Shown here in pieces: positions 17,303 to 25,268 of a stretch of DNA of 64,000 nucleotides (within the stretch, counting starts at the first letter, position 1; every line of letters starts with the position of its first letter). Origin of the DNA: Acinetobacter sp. WCHAc010034 (GTDB lineage: Bacteria; Pseudomonadota; Gammaproteobacteria; Pseudomonadales; Moraxellaceae); NCBI RefSeq assembly GCF_001696615.3, contig NZ_CP032279.1, positions 3,162,001-3,226,000 of the forward strand, written 5' to 3'. A model generated the notes under the pieces. The model was not told the origin of the DNA and did no database searches. It saw only the letters and a list, made by a program, of their open reading frames with translations. The translations under genes were made by a program, and so were the position numbers.

Positions 17303-17510
17303 CTACATATACTGCTGGATAATTTTATCCAGCTGTTTATCAATCTGGCCGCGGTATAAGCCTGGCAGAACCCGTGAAATTTTGGTCAGTATTCTGGCCT
17401 AAGCGCTTGGAATAATTAAAAACTCCGCAGAATGAATGCCGGCATAAATTTCTTTGCATGCCTTTTTAACGGGCATGCTGCCGCCAAGCGGCCTAAGCCC
17501 CTCTGTCAAA
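17303..17510 (-). pseudogene. remnant of a short-chain dehydrogenase C-terminus
   Basis: On the minus strand one frame reads GLRPLGGSMPVKKACKEIYA, then GIHSAEFLIIPSA, an in-frame TAG at 17399-17401, and then ARILTKISRVLPGLYRG...LDKIIQQYM before TAG at 17303. This resembles the C-terminal tail of classical SDR enzymes, but no upstream catalytic part is present and the internal stop breaks it. It is a decayed gene between the phosphatase and hemO. The remaining stretch 17511-17816 shows no gene, and no Fur box was found there. Confidence 0.5.
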
Positions 17511-17816
17511 TGTCATTTACGCCATAGCCACGCACTAGGCTTTCCATTCGTCCAGCTGCGGTTCTTCAATAGGCTGCGCAGCTTGCTTCCCCGCCTTGCA
17601 AATCTCCAAAGCCAAAAGATGGCAGCTGATTTTTTACAATTGCTTACATTTTCCGATAACGCATTTCGGCCTGCTCATCCGTCTATAGGGGTAAAGGCAG
17701 ATTTTTCTGCCTGAAATGATTGGCAGCCCGGCCTTCAGGCGGTGAAGCTGGCAAACAGTTTCAGAAAGCACACAGCGCCGCAGGCCATCCGGCAAGAGGT
17801 TTATTCAGGAGTTTTT

Positions 17817-18413
17817 ATGAACGCATCAACAGAGAACACCGCAGCAGGCAGCTTAATGCAGCGCTTAAAGCAGGAAACCGCTGCAGAGCATGAGCGGATG
17901 GAAAGCCTAATGCAGCGCTCAGAAGCGTTTGCCAGCAAGGAAAATTACGCGCAGTTTACGCTGTCGCAATACTACTTCCAAAAGGATGTTGAGCATCTGT
18001 ATCAGGACCCGGCCGTGGAGCAGCTCATTCCAGACCTGGATGTGCGCGGCCGTTCTGAAGCAGCTTTGCAGGATCTGGCGGATTTAGGCCTGGAGCCGCA
18101 GCAGCAGGGCATTTTTACCGCAGCGGTGAGCTATCCGCAGTCTTTGGGCTGGATCTATGTGTCTGAAGGCTCAACTTTGGGGGCGGCTTTTTTATTTAAA
18201 GAGGCGCAGGCCAAGTTCGGCTTCAGCGCGGACTTTGCTGCCCGCAATCTGGCGGCTTATCCGGAAGGCCGCGCTGTGGTGTGGAAGCGCTTTAAGCAGA
18301 CGCTGGATGAGGCGGATTTCAGCCCGCAGCAGCAGCAGCAGATTATTGAAGGCGCCTTGCAGGGCTTTCAGCGTTTTGGCGCGCTTTTGGCGCAGCTGAA
18401 AGACCTTAAATAA
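17817..18413 (+). CDS. hemO: biliverdin-producing heme oxygenase
   Basis: Heme oxygenase opens heme to biliverdin, releasing CO and iron. The 198-aa protein has MQRLKQETAAEHERMESLMQ at the N-terminus, where the His of AAEHERME is the expected proximal heme ligand. It also has the distal helix LGWIYVSEGSTLGAAFLFKEA near residues 110-130, with the Gly-containing turn of HemO/PigA enzymes. The frame extends upstream, but ATG 17817 follows TCAGGAG and is the expected start. It is first in a tight row of genes (24 bp to the DUF454 gene), and the downstream hemophore system supplies its substrate. Confidence 0.92.
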   Translation: MNASTENTAAGSLMQRLKQETAAEHERMESLMQRSEAFASKENYAQFTLSQYYFQKDVEHLYQDPAVEQLIPDLDVRGRSEAALQDLADLGLEPQQQGIFTAAVSYPQSLGWIYVSEGSTLGAAFLFKEAQAKFGFSADFAARNLAAYPEGRAVVWKRFKQTLDEADFSPQQQQQIIEGALQGFQRFGALLAQLKDLK

Positions 18414-18437
18414 ACCGGAAATAAAGGTGAGCCGCAC

Positions 18438-18863
18438 ATGAAACACGCTGAGTCAGAGCCGAACTTAACCGCCGCCGCCCGCATGCCTGAGCCGAAACTG
18501 GCGAAGTCATGGCTGATGCGCTGGCTGTGCATTGCGCTGGCTTGGCTGTGTTTGGCGCTGGGCACGCTGGGGCTGGCGGTGCCGGGCTTGCCGGCGTTTG
18601 ACTTTTACTTCCTGGCCGCCGTATTCGCCGCCAAAGGCTCCAAGCGGCTGCATGGCTGGATTGTCAATAACGCCGTGATTGCGCCGATTCTGCAGCAGTG
18701 GCATGCGGAACGCACTTTGCCCCTGAAGGTGAAGCTGTTTTCTCTGGCCAGCATGGGCATGGCGGCCTGCATTTTGGTCTGGACTGTGCCGCACCCGTGG
18801 GCTGTCGGCGCGGTGATTGCCCTGATGGCCTTTGTGCAATTGTGGATGTGGCTGAAAGCCTAA
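18438..18863 (+). CDS. DUF454 (YbaN-like) inner-membrane protein
   Basis: The 141-aa protein has an N-terminal cytoplasmic tail and three or four hydrophobic segments. The DUF454 landmark LGTLGLAVPGLPAFDFYFLAA is followed by KGSKRLHGWIV and a basic LPLKVK segment. The family has no settled function; members often lie next to heme-use genes, as here, 24 bp after hemO. A role in heme handling is inferred from location only. Confidence 0.82.
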   Translation: MKHAESEPNLTAAARMPEPKLAKSWLMRWLCIALAWLCLALGTLGLAVPGLPAFDFYFLAAVFAAKGSKRLHGWIVNNAVIAPILQQWHAERTLPLKVKLFSLASMGMAACILVWTVPHPWAVGAVIALMAFVQLWMWLKA

Positions 18864-18881
18864 ATGAATGCAGGTGTAAAT

Positions 18882-19346
18882 ATGCTGGCCTATGAGCAAA
18901 ATGCAGCGGAACTGAGAGCGCTCTTGCTGAAAGCGGATTTAAAAGTGACCCTGACCCGCCTCACCATTCTACATATTCTGCGCAGCGCGCAAAGGGAGCT
19001 GACTGTCACGGAAATTCTATACAGCCCGCAGCAGCAGCTGAAAAAACTGTCCTGCGCCGGCATATATCAGGCGCTCAGGCAGCTGGAGCGGGCCGGGCTG
19101 GTGGCCAAATTCAAGCTGGGCGATGAGCAGGCGCTGTATTCCTTTAAAAATACGCAGGCCAATATCCGCATCTGCTGCAGGCAGTGCGGCAGGCTGGAAC
19201 AGATTGCCGACCCGCTGTTTGAGCTGCAGATTCAGGAGCTGATTCTGATTCACGGCGCCAGTTCCTATCATCTGACCTTGGAAAAGCCCAAATGCTTCTG
19301 CTGCGCTGAAAATGCGGCGGAGCAGCCTGACCATCCGCGCCGTTAG
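18882..19346 (+). CDS. divergent Fur-family regulator
   Basis: The 154-aa protein has the Fur winged helix (residues about 8-80: KVTLTRLTILHILRSAQRELTVTEI...CAGIYQALRQLERAGLV) and a shortened dimerisation domain with two Cys pairs, ICCRQCGR near residue 103 and KCFCC near 138, which should hold a structural zinc. The His-rich HHDH-type regulatory site that normally comes just before the first Cys pair is replaced by NTQANIRI, so sensing of Fe(II) or Zn(II) may differ from normal Fur. ATG 18882 has AGGTG in front; an upstream in-frame ATG at 18864 is less likely. It lies between hemO/DUF454 and the sigma factor gene. Confidence 0.85.
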   Translation: MLAYEQNAAELRALLLKADLKVTLTRLTILHILRSAQRELTVTEILYSPQQQLKKLSCAGIYQALRQLERAGLVAKFKLGDEQALYSFKNTQANIRICCRQCGRLEQIADPLFELQIQELILIHGASSYHLTLEKPKCFCCAENAAEQPDHPRR

Positions 19347-19402
19347 CGCATTAACAAAGCGGGAAAAAGCAAATCCGGATTGAAAATTAACGGCTTTTAA
19401 AT

Positions 19403-19421
19403 GATAATGATAATCATTTTT
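19403..19421. promoter_or_regulatory. Fur box before the FecI-type sigma gene
   Basis: GATAATGATAATCATTTTT matches 17 of 19 positions of the Escherichia coli Fur consensus GATAATGATAATCATTATC. It lies just before the sigma factor start, so iron starvation should raise the sigma/anti-sigma pair. Confidence 0.85.
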
Positions 19422-19438
19422 AGATTGTGGCAGTCAAT

Positions 19439-19972
19439 ATGAAAGATGCTGTATTCTCCAGCGGCAGCAGCCTTGTTCAGCACTACGATGAACTGGTGGA
19501 TTACATCAGCTTAAAAGTAGGCAGCCGGCAAATCGCACTGGATGCAGTGCAGGAAACTTACCTGCGCGTGTTGCAGCGCCCGGAGCAGTTCCTGAATTTA
19601 ATGCATCCGATTGCATTTTTAAAAAAGGTCAGCATCAACATTGCGCTGGATCATTTAAGAAAAGACAAAACTTACGGCAAGCATTTTGAAGCGCTGGAGC
19701 ATAATGAAATTGATGCGCAGGCAGTATTCAGCGAGCTGTCTGAGCAGGAACTGAGCGTTGCCCGCGAGCAGTATGCGCAGCTGATTTTAAAGCAGATTGC
19801 GGCTTTGCCGCCGGCCTGCCAGGATGTTTTTCTGCTGATTCAGTTTTACGGCATGACGCAGGTGGAAGCGGCGCAGCAGCTGGGCATTTCCCGAACCATG
19901 GTGATCAGGCATTTCACCAAAGCGCTGCAGTCCTTCATTCCGGTTTTTATTGATAAACAGCATGGATCATAA
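19439..19972 (+). CDS. ECF sigma factor, FecI type
   Basis: The 177-aa protein has the sigma-70 region 2 (HYDELVDYISLKVGSRQIALDAVQETYLRVL, then FLKKVSINIALDHLRKD) and region 4 (LPPACQDVFLLIQFYGMTQVEAAQQLGISRTMV). FecI-type factors are held by a FecR anti-sigma protein and released by a substrate-loaded receptor. ATG 19439 is preferred, though the frame also opens with GTG at 19427. There is no good ribosome site. A Fur box lies 18 bp upstream. The fecR-like gene overlaps its end by 11 bp. Confidence 0.92.
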   Translation: MKDAVFSSGSSLVQHYDELVDYISLKVGSRQIALDAVQETYLRVLQRPEQFLNLMHPIAFLKKVSINIALDHLRKDKTYGKHFEALEHNEIDAQAVFSELSEQELSVAREQYAQLILKQIAALPPACQDVFLLIQFYGMTQVEAAQQLGISRTMVIRHFTKALQSFIPVFIDKQHGS

Positions 19973-20846
19973 AAAGCTAAGCAGGCATGCCAAAGCACAT
20001 AGCCTGCACGATATTCAGCGCATGCTGGCCAGTTTTGAAGATGACATTCTGCCGAATATCGCCTCTAAAGATGAAATCCTGCATAGGGCCAGGCAGCGCC
20101 AGCTGAAGAAAAAAGCTGCCGGGGCATCGGCCCTGGCATTGTGCGGCCTGCTGCTGGGCGCGTATTGCTATAACCCGGCGTACCAGCAGTATGAGCTGGC
20201 GACCGCGCGCGGGGAACAGGCCAGCATCCGGCTGCGTGACGGCAGTCAAATCATGCTGAATACTGACAGCCATGTGCAGGTGCAGGAGCGCCTGCGCAGC
20301 CGCGAAATTACTTTAAGCCGGGGCGAAGCGGGCTTTCATGTGGCGCATGCGGAACATCCGCTGCTGCGCCGTTTTGAGCGCAGCTTTCAGGTCAGCGCCG
20401 GAGAAATGCTGATTATTGACATCGGCACGGTGTTCAATGTGCAGAAGCCCTCGGCGGCAGACGCTTCGGTGACCGTGCTGGACGGCGAGATCGCCGTCGG
20501 CATTAAAGGAGCTGAAGCGCCGATGATTCATTTAACTAAAGGCCAGTCTTTAAGCAATCAGCAGCGGCGCCTCAGCGCGCCGGCCCTTGCTAATCTGGAT
20601 GCCGTACAGGCATGGCAGACAGGCCATATTGTATTTGACCGGACGCCTTTGCCGGCGGCGCTTAAAAATTTCCAGCGCTATGCCGACTTTAATGTGCAGA
20701 TTCAGGATGCCGAACTGAAAGACTTGCAGATTAACGGGCAATTCAAAATTCACAATTATCAGCATTTCATGCAGATACTGCCTTATGTGGCGGCCGTCCG
20801 AGTAGAACAGACGGCAGCCAAAGAATGGAAAATTGCAAAAAAATAA
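19962..20846 (+). CDS. FecR-family anti-sigma factor
   Basis: The 294-aa protein has a cytoplasmic N-terminal segment that binds the sigma factor, one membrane helix near residues 52-68 (AAGASALALCGLLLGAYCY), and a periplasmic FecR domain (GEQASIRLRDGSQIMLNTDS, then GEAGFHV) followed by a STN-like C-terminal fold with LPAALKNFQRYADFNVQI and PYVAAVRVE. It should relay the state of the receptor at 20922 to the sigma factor. It overlaps the sigma gene by 11 bp, so translation is coupled. The gap to the receptor gene is 75 bp. Confidence 0.92.
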   Translation: MDHKKLSRHAKAHSLHDIQRMLASFEDDILPNIASKDEILHRARQRQLKKKAAGASALALCGLLLGAYCYNPAYQQYELATARGEQASIRLRDGSQIMLNTDSHVQVQERLRSREITLSRGEAGFHVAHAEHPLLRRFERSFQVSAGEMLIIDIGTVFNVQKPSAADASVTVLDGEIAVGIKGAEAPMIHLTKGQSLSNQQRRLSAPALANLDAVQAWQTGHIVFDRTPLPAALKNFQRYADFNVQIQDAELKDLQINGQFKIHNYQHFMQILPYVAAVRVEQTAAKEWKIAKK

Positions 20847-20921
20847 ATTCTGCAGGTTTACATCTGCTGATCATGAGTCGTCTTTGTAAATGAGAAGCAT
20901 TTTTATTGACACGGGTGTGAA

Positions 20922-23900
20922 ATGGGGCATAACCAGCAGGCAGGGCAGCGGCGCAGCAGAAGGCCGGCATTTAAGCAAACGACATTAAGCTTTGTGATTG
21001 CAGCTGCAATTTATTCCGCGCCGCTGCATGCGCAGCATGTGGAACTGAACCTGCCGAGCCAGCCTTTGCAGCAGTCAATCCAGCAGCTGGCCAGGCAAAG
21101 CGGCGCAGAAATCATTTCCGCCGGAAGCACTTTAAGCAATAAAACTGCGCCGCAGATTAAAGGCAAAGTCTCTGTTGAACAGGCGCTGAACGCCATGCTG
21201 CAGGGCACAAATCTGACTGTGCAGAAGAAGGGCAGCGTCTATGCCATTGTGGAAAAGAAGGCCGCGGCTTCCCCCGCGGTGCAGCTTCAGCAAAAGCAGC
21301 CGGCGCAGCCGGAAGGCTTTGTCAGCAGCCCGGCCGATCAGCCTGCAGTGAAGATGAACGCGATTACGGTATATGGCGCTAAAGACCGCGACAGCCAAGG
21401 CTATGATGATGTTTATGAAAAAAACTATTCCACGGTTTATGCCGGCAAAGACTTAATTGAGCGCTTTAAAGGCTCATCGCCTGCAGATTTATTTAAAGGT
21501 ATGTCGAATGTCTACAGCGGCGACGCCCGCAACTCTGGCGCGGTCGATCCGAATATCCGCGGCATTCAGGGCCCGGGGCGCATTGCCTTGACCGTAGACG
21601 GCACAGAGCAGTCTTTGGCGGCATGGCGCGGCTATAATGGCGTCAGCAACCGCAACTATATTGACCCGAACCTGATTGGCGGCATGCAGGTGATTAAAGG
21701 CCCTAATCAGGTCCGGGATGTCAAAAGCGGGATAGGCGGCGCCGTGGTGGTCAATACGCTCAGCGCCAGCGATATTGTCAAAGCCGGCGAAAGCTGGGGC
21801 GGTGAAATCAAGCTGGAAGGCAGCAACAATACAATCAAGGAGCGCCTGTCGCCATCTTATGACGGGCGCGATTACCGCGATGTAGTCGAAGAATTGGGGC
21901 TGCCCGGATGGACTTCGCAGCAGCGGCAGGACCCGATTCTGTATAAGCCGCTGCGCAGCAGTTCAAGCAATGATTTTTTAAACATGGAAGATCAGGCTGC
22001 GCGCATCGCCTTAGCCACTAAGCAGGACAATTTTGAGCTGCTTGGCGCCTATGCCTGGCGTGAGCGCGGCAATTACTTCTCCGGCAAAAAAGGCTCGGCC
22101 TTTTATGACAAGGAGGGTGACCCGGGATTTTATGATTTTGTGCCGATGATGGCGCGTATTTATAAGCCGGGAGATGAAGTTCCGAACACCTCCAGCAGAA
22201 TGGAGTCCTGGCTGCTGAAAGGCAAATGGAATATCAGCGATGAGCAGGAAATTTCAGCCGGCTACCGCGACAGCCAGCACACCTACGGCGAAATTATGCC
22301 GTCCCGGATTTCGTGGAGCGACACCACGCAGGCCGGGGAAACCATTGTTCCGCAGTGGCCGCTGAGCACCATTGACATTAAAGCCTATAATTTAGACTAC
22401 AAATATACGCCGGCGGAGAACCGGTGGGTCGACCTGCACACCAGCTTCTGGATGACCGATGCAGATTCTGACTTATATAATTCAGGCGGTTTCCCGAATG
22501 CGGTGGGCCGGTTTGACTGGAGATTTAAGCCGAATGCAGGCCGCACGCCTGTGCCGCCCGGGCAGCCGAACCCTTATCTGATTAAGGACACTGCGCATAT
22601 GATCACCAAGAATACGCGCAAAGGCTTTAATATCAGCAATAAAATGAATTTAACCAAGGAGCTGGATTTAACCCTGAGCGGCAGCTTCCAAACCGAAAAA
22701 TTGAGGAGCATTGATCCTTATCCGGAGGTGGGTGAAGCCGGTTTCCGCATGGCGCCTAGAAGCGGGCAGCGCAAAGAGCATGAATACAGCTTCAACTTGG
22801 ACTGGATGCCTGCAGACTGGCTCAGTGTTTCCGCCGGCGCAAGGACGGTGTCTTATTCCCTGACAGATGACCTGCTGAAATCGCGGATGCAGGAAAAGCC
22901 GCAATATACCGTAAAGTGGCTGGCAAAAGAGCTGACGCATACGCTCCGGACTGACAATCTGACGCAGGAACAGATCGACAGCTGGGTTCAGCATGAAACA
23001 GCATTCCGGATTCAGAAAGAGCAGCTGCTGTACGGCCATGAGATGGATCTGCAGGCGATTACCGACAGCGTCAACACCGCGATGGAGTTTGAAAAAATTG
23101 GGCTGCAGTACCAGTTGGGCCAGGCCCATGACAATTTGCGCATGAATTCGCTTTGGATGGCGGACTCAAGCGGCGATTTCCATTTGGAGAATAATCCTTA
23201 TTTGAATGGCACCATTGATTTGTCGAAGGTTGATAACCTGCAAGAGAACAAAGTTCAGACAGAAGACCTGATCCAGCGGGTGGAAAGAAACAATTATAAG
23301 AAAAAAGACCATGGCGGCTGGGTGCCGTTCATTTCAGCCGCGGTTAAGTTCAGTCCGGAAAGCCGCCTGTATTTGAATTACAGCGAAGCATTGCGCATGC
23401 CAAGCATGTTTGAGGGAACGCTGGGCTTTTCTGGCGGCTTTTATGCCGACAATCCGAAACCTGAGCATGCCCATGCCTATGAAGCTGCCTATGTGCATGA
23501 TTTGAGCAGGTACTTGGATGCCAGTCATGCCGACATCAAGCTGGCCTATTTCTATACCTTAACCAATGATGTGATTGAGCGTGACAATAATTTCAGATTT
23601 GCCAATATTGACAAGCAGACTCTTGCCGGCTGGGAGCTGCAGGGGCGCTATGACAGCGGCAAGTTTTTCACTGACCTGAGCCTGGTTTACAACCAGAAAA
23701 ATGAAGTGTGCGATGACATATCGGCAACCAAAGCGGTTGGCGAATCCATTTACAAAAATCCGGAGCTGTATAAAAAATGCGTAGATCACGGTTTTGTGAA
23801 TGGCTATCTGCTGACCATGGCGCAGCCGAAATATTCCGCCAACCTGAATTTAGGTACGCGCCTGCTGGATCAAAAACTGGAATTGGGCAGCCGCCTGACG

Positions 23901-24143
23901 TGGCATTCCAAGCACAGCAATCAGATTGATCAGGTGGTCGACAGCGGCTTCTTCAACGCGCCGCTGTCCTGGGACAACTTGCTGCTGGTGGATGCCTATA
24001 TGAATTATAAGCCGCGGCCGGACTTGTCTTTTGATTTGGTCGGCACCAACTTAACCAACCGCTACTATATTGACCCTTTAAGCCGCACCTCTTATCCGGC
24101 GCCGGGCAGAACGCTTAAGCTGGGGCTGACCTACAGCTTCTGA
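20922..24143 (+). CDS. hphR: TonB-dependent hemophore/heme receptor with signalling domain
   Basis: The 1073-aa protein has an Arg-rich, long N-terminal signal region (cleavage near ...APLHAQH), then a STN signalling domain (about 40-110: LPSQPLQQSIQQLARQSGAE...), a plug (about 150-300: IERFKGSSPADLFKGM, NIRGIQGPGR, QVIKGPNQVRDVKSGIGG) and a large barrel ending KLGLTYSF with terminal Phe. The STN domain links it to the FecR/sigma pair just upstream. It is much longer than ordinary FecA-type receptors, which fits a receptor with big loops that docks a protein such as hemophilin. The name hphR follows the A. baumannii hph locus, by context. Confidence 0.88.
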   Translation: MGHNQQAGQRRSRRPAFKQTTLSFVIAAAIYSAPLHAQHVELNLPSQPLQQSIQQLARQSGAEIISAGSTLSNKTAPQIKGKVSVEQALNAMLQGTNLTVQKKGSVYAIVEKKAAASPAVQLQQKQPAQPEGFVSSPADQPAVKMNAITVYGAKDRDSQGYDDVYEKNYSTVYAGKDLIERFKGSSPADLFKGMSNVYSGDARNSGAVDPNIRGIQGPGRIALTVDGTEQSLAAWRGYNGVSNRNYIDPNLIGGMQVIKGPNQVRDVKSGIGGAVVVNTLSASDIVKAGESWGGEIKLEGSNNTIKERLSPSYDGRDYRDVVEELGLPGWTSQQRQDPILYKPLRSSSSNDFLNMEDQAARIALATKQDNFELLGAYAWRERGNYFSGKKGSAFYDKEGDPGFYDFVPMMARIYKPGDEVPNTSSRMESWLLKGKWNISDEQEISAGYRDSQHTYGEIMPSRISWSDTTQAGETIVPQWPLSTIDIKAYNLDYKYTPAENRWVDLHTSFWMTDADSDLYNSGGFPNAVGRFDWRFKPNAGRTPVPPGQPNPYLIKDTAHMITKNTRKGFNISNKMNLTKELDLTLSGSFQTEKLRSIDPYPEVGEAGFRMAPRSGQRKEHEYSFNLDWMPADWLSVSAGARTVSYSLTDDLLKSRMQEKPQYTVKWLAKELTHTLRTDNLTQEQIDSWVQHETAFRIQKEQLLYGHEMDLQAITDSVNTAMEFEKIGLQYQLGQAHDNLRMNSLWMADSSGDFHLENNPYLNGTIDLSKVDNLQENKVQTEDLIQRVERNNYKKKDHGGWVPFISAAVKFSPESRLYLNYSEALRMPSMFEGTLGFSGGFYADNPKPEHAHAYEAAYVHDLSRYLDASHADIKLAYFYTLTNDVIERDNNFRFANIDKQTLAGWELQGRYDSGKFFTDLSLVYNQKNEVCDDISATKAVGESIYKNPELYKKCVDHGFVNGYLLTMAQPKYSANLNLGTRLLDQKLELGSRLTWHSKHSNQIDQVVDSGFFNAPLSWDNLLLVDAYMNYKPRPDLSFDLVGTNLTNRYYIDPLSRTSYPAPGRTLKLGLTYSF

Positions 24144-24348
24144 TGCGTTCCGGCGCAGACGCCACTAGATTTAACGGACATGATTCTGCCGGCATGAATA
24201 TATGAATGATTCAGCTTTTATAACTCAAGGCGGCAGAATGATGAAGACAGGTGATTGTGTAATCACGCAATAGCCTGAAATAAGCGCTTATCCTTCCCAT
24301 TTTTACAGCTTAAGTCCTACGAAAAATGAGAATGCATAAGGTGCTTAT

Positions 24349-24367
24349 TTAAATAAGAATCATTAAG
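24349..24367. promoter_or_regulatory. possible Fur box before hphA
   Basis: A stretch with the core AATCATTA matches about 12 of 19 Fur consensus positions. It lies in the 281-bp gap (24144-24424) between receptor and hemophore genes, where a separate promoter for hphA would be expected. The rest of the gap shows no ORF and no clear terminator. Confidence 0.4.
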
Positions 24368-24424
24368 ATTATTGTTAAAAATAATTTTGATGAAAAATAA
24401 AACTGAACCATGAGGAAAGAAAAG

Positions 24425-25198
24425 ATGAAATTGAATCAATTTGCATGCGCATTGGCAGCTTCGCTTGGCATGATCGGCGCTGCGCAGGCTGCGGTTGTCA
24501 GCAGCCAGTCCTATACAGAATCTGGCGGCCTCCGTACAGGAAGCAGCCTGTATCCGATTGGCACAGCCGGCAGTGCGGGTGTCGGTGTAAATGGCGTGCT
24601 GCTTGGGGTTAAAGCGGCTGTCAGCCATTTTGACACGCTGGGCTATACCAATGCTTACGGCGTGATTGACTTTAGCGGCAAGCAAATTGTTGCAGACGGC
24701 AAAGCGCCGGGGGTATGGCCGGCGGATCACTCCGGCTTAGGCGTCTGGGCAATCAAGAAAGTTGGCGCGCAGGACGTCTGGTTCGGCGAATGGGATAAAG
24801 AAGGCGCAGCTCAAGGCAGCAAGGCTGCAGGCGCGCACACGGTATTCTATGTGGGCGAGAAAGGCAATGCAGCCAGCACGCTGCCGGCCGGCACAGCGAC
24901 TTATACTGTGCGCACCATCAATAACTATGCGGCGGATAGCGCTTTGCCGGTCAGTACCTTAACCGCAGAGTTCGGCAGCCGCAAAGTTTCATCGGCAGGC
25001 GATATCAACTTTGCCAATGGCTCAATTGACGCAGCCAAGGCAAGCTTCACAGCAACCGGGGCGAGCGTTGTCAGCAGCGGCGGAACGGGCGGCCTGGTCA
25101 AAGGCGACTTTTTCGGCACAGGCGCTGCCGGTGTAGCGGGCACAGTGAAATTCCAGGACCGCAATCAGGATGTTGCCTTTGGCGGGACGAAAAACTAA
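24425..25198 (+). CDS. hphA: secreted hemophore, hemophilin family (HphA)
   Basis: HphA is a surface or secreted heme-binding protein exported by a Slam and delivered to a TonB receptor; it was described in A. baumannii. This 257-aa protein has a signal peptide (MKLNQFACALAASLGMIGAAQA, cut near residue 22), a ligand-binding N-terminal half, and a C-terminal eight-strand-type barrel with Gly-rich strands ending VKFQDRNQDVAFGGTKN, the typical Slam-substrate tail. The start at 24425 follows AGGAAAGAAAAG. Next to the Slam gene downstream and the receptor upstream, the assignment is firm by context. Heme ligands cannot be named from the sequence alone. Confidence 0.88.
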   Translation: MKLNQFACALAASLGMIGAAQAAVVSSQSYTESGGLRTGSSLYPIGTAGSAGVGVNGVLLGVKAAVSHFDTLGYTNAYGVIDFSGKQIVADGKAPGVWPADHSGLGVWAIKKVGAQDVWFGEWDKEGAAQGSKAAGAHTVFYVGEKGNAASTLPAGTATYTVRTINNYAADSALPVSTLTAEFGSRKVSSAGDINFANGSIDAAKASFTATGASVVSSGGTGGLVKGDFFGTGAAGVAGTVKFQDRNQDVAFGGTKN

Positions 25199-25206
25199 AT
25201 AATTTG

Positions 25207-25236
25207 AAGAAAGACCTGCCGCGGCAGGTCTTTCTT
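25207..25236 (+). terminator. perfect 30-bp palindrome between hphA and the Slam gene
   Basis: Fifteen-base arms (the right arm is GCGGCAGGTCTTTCT plus T) with no loop, directly after the hphA stop and before the exporter gene on the same strand. It probably acts as a partial terminator or as a 3' end protecting hphA mRNA, keeping exporter levels below those of its cargo. Confidence 0.8.
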
Positions 25237-25268
25237 ATTTCAATTTGATCTGGCTTGGATATTCGTTT

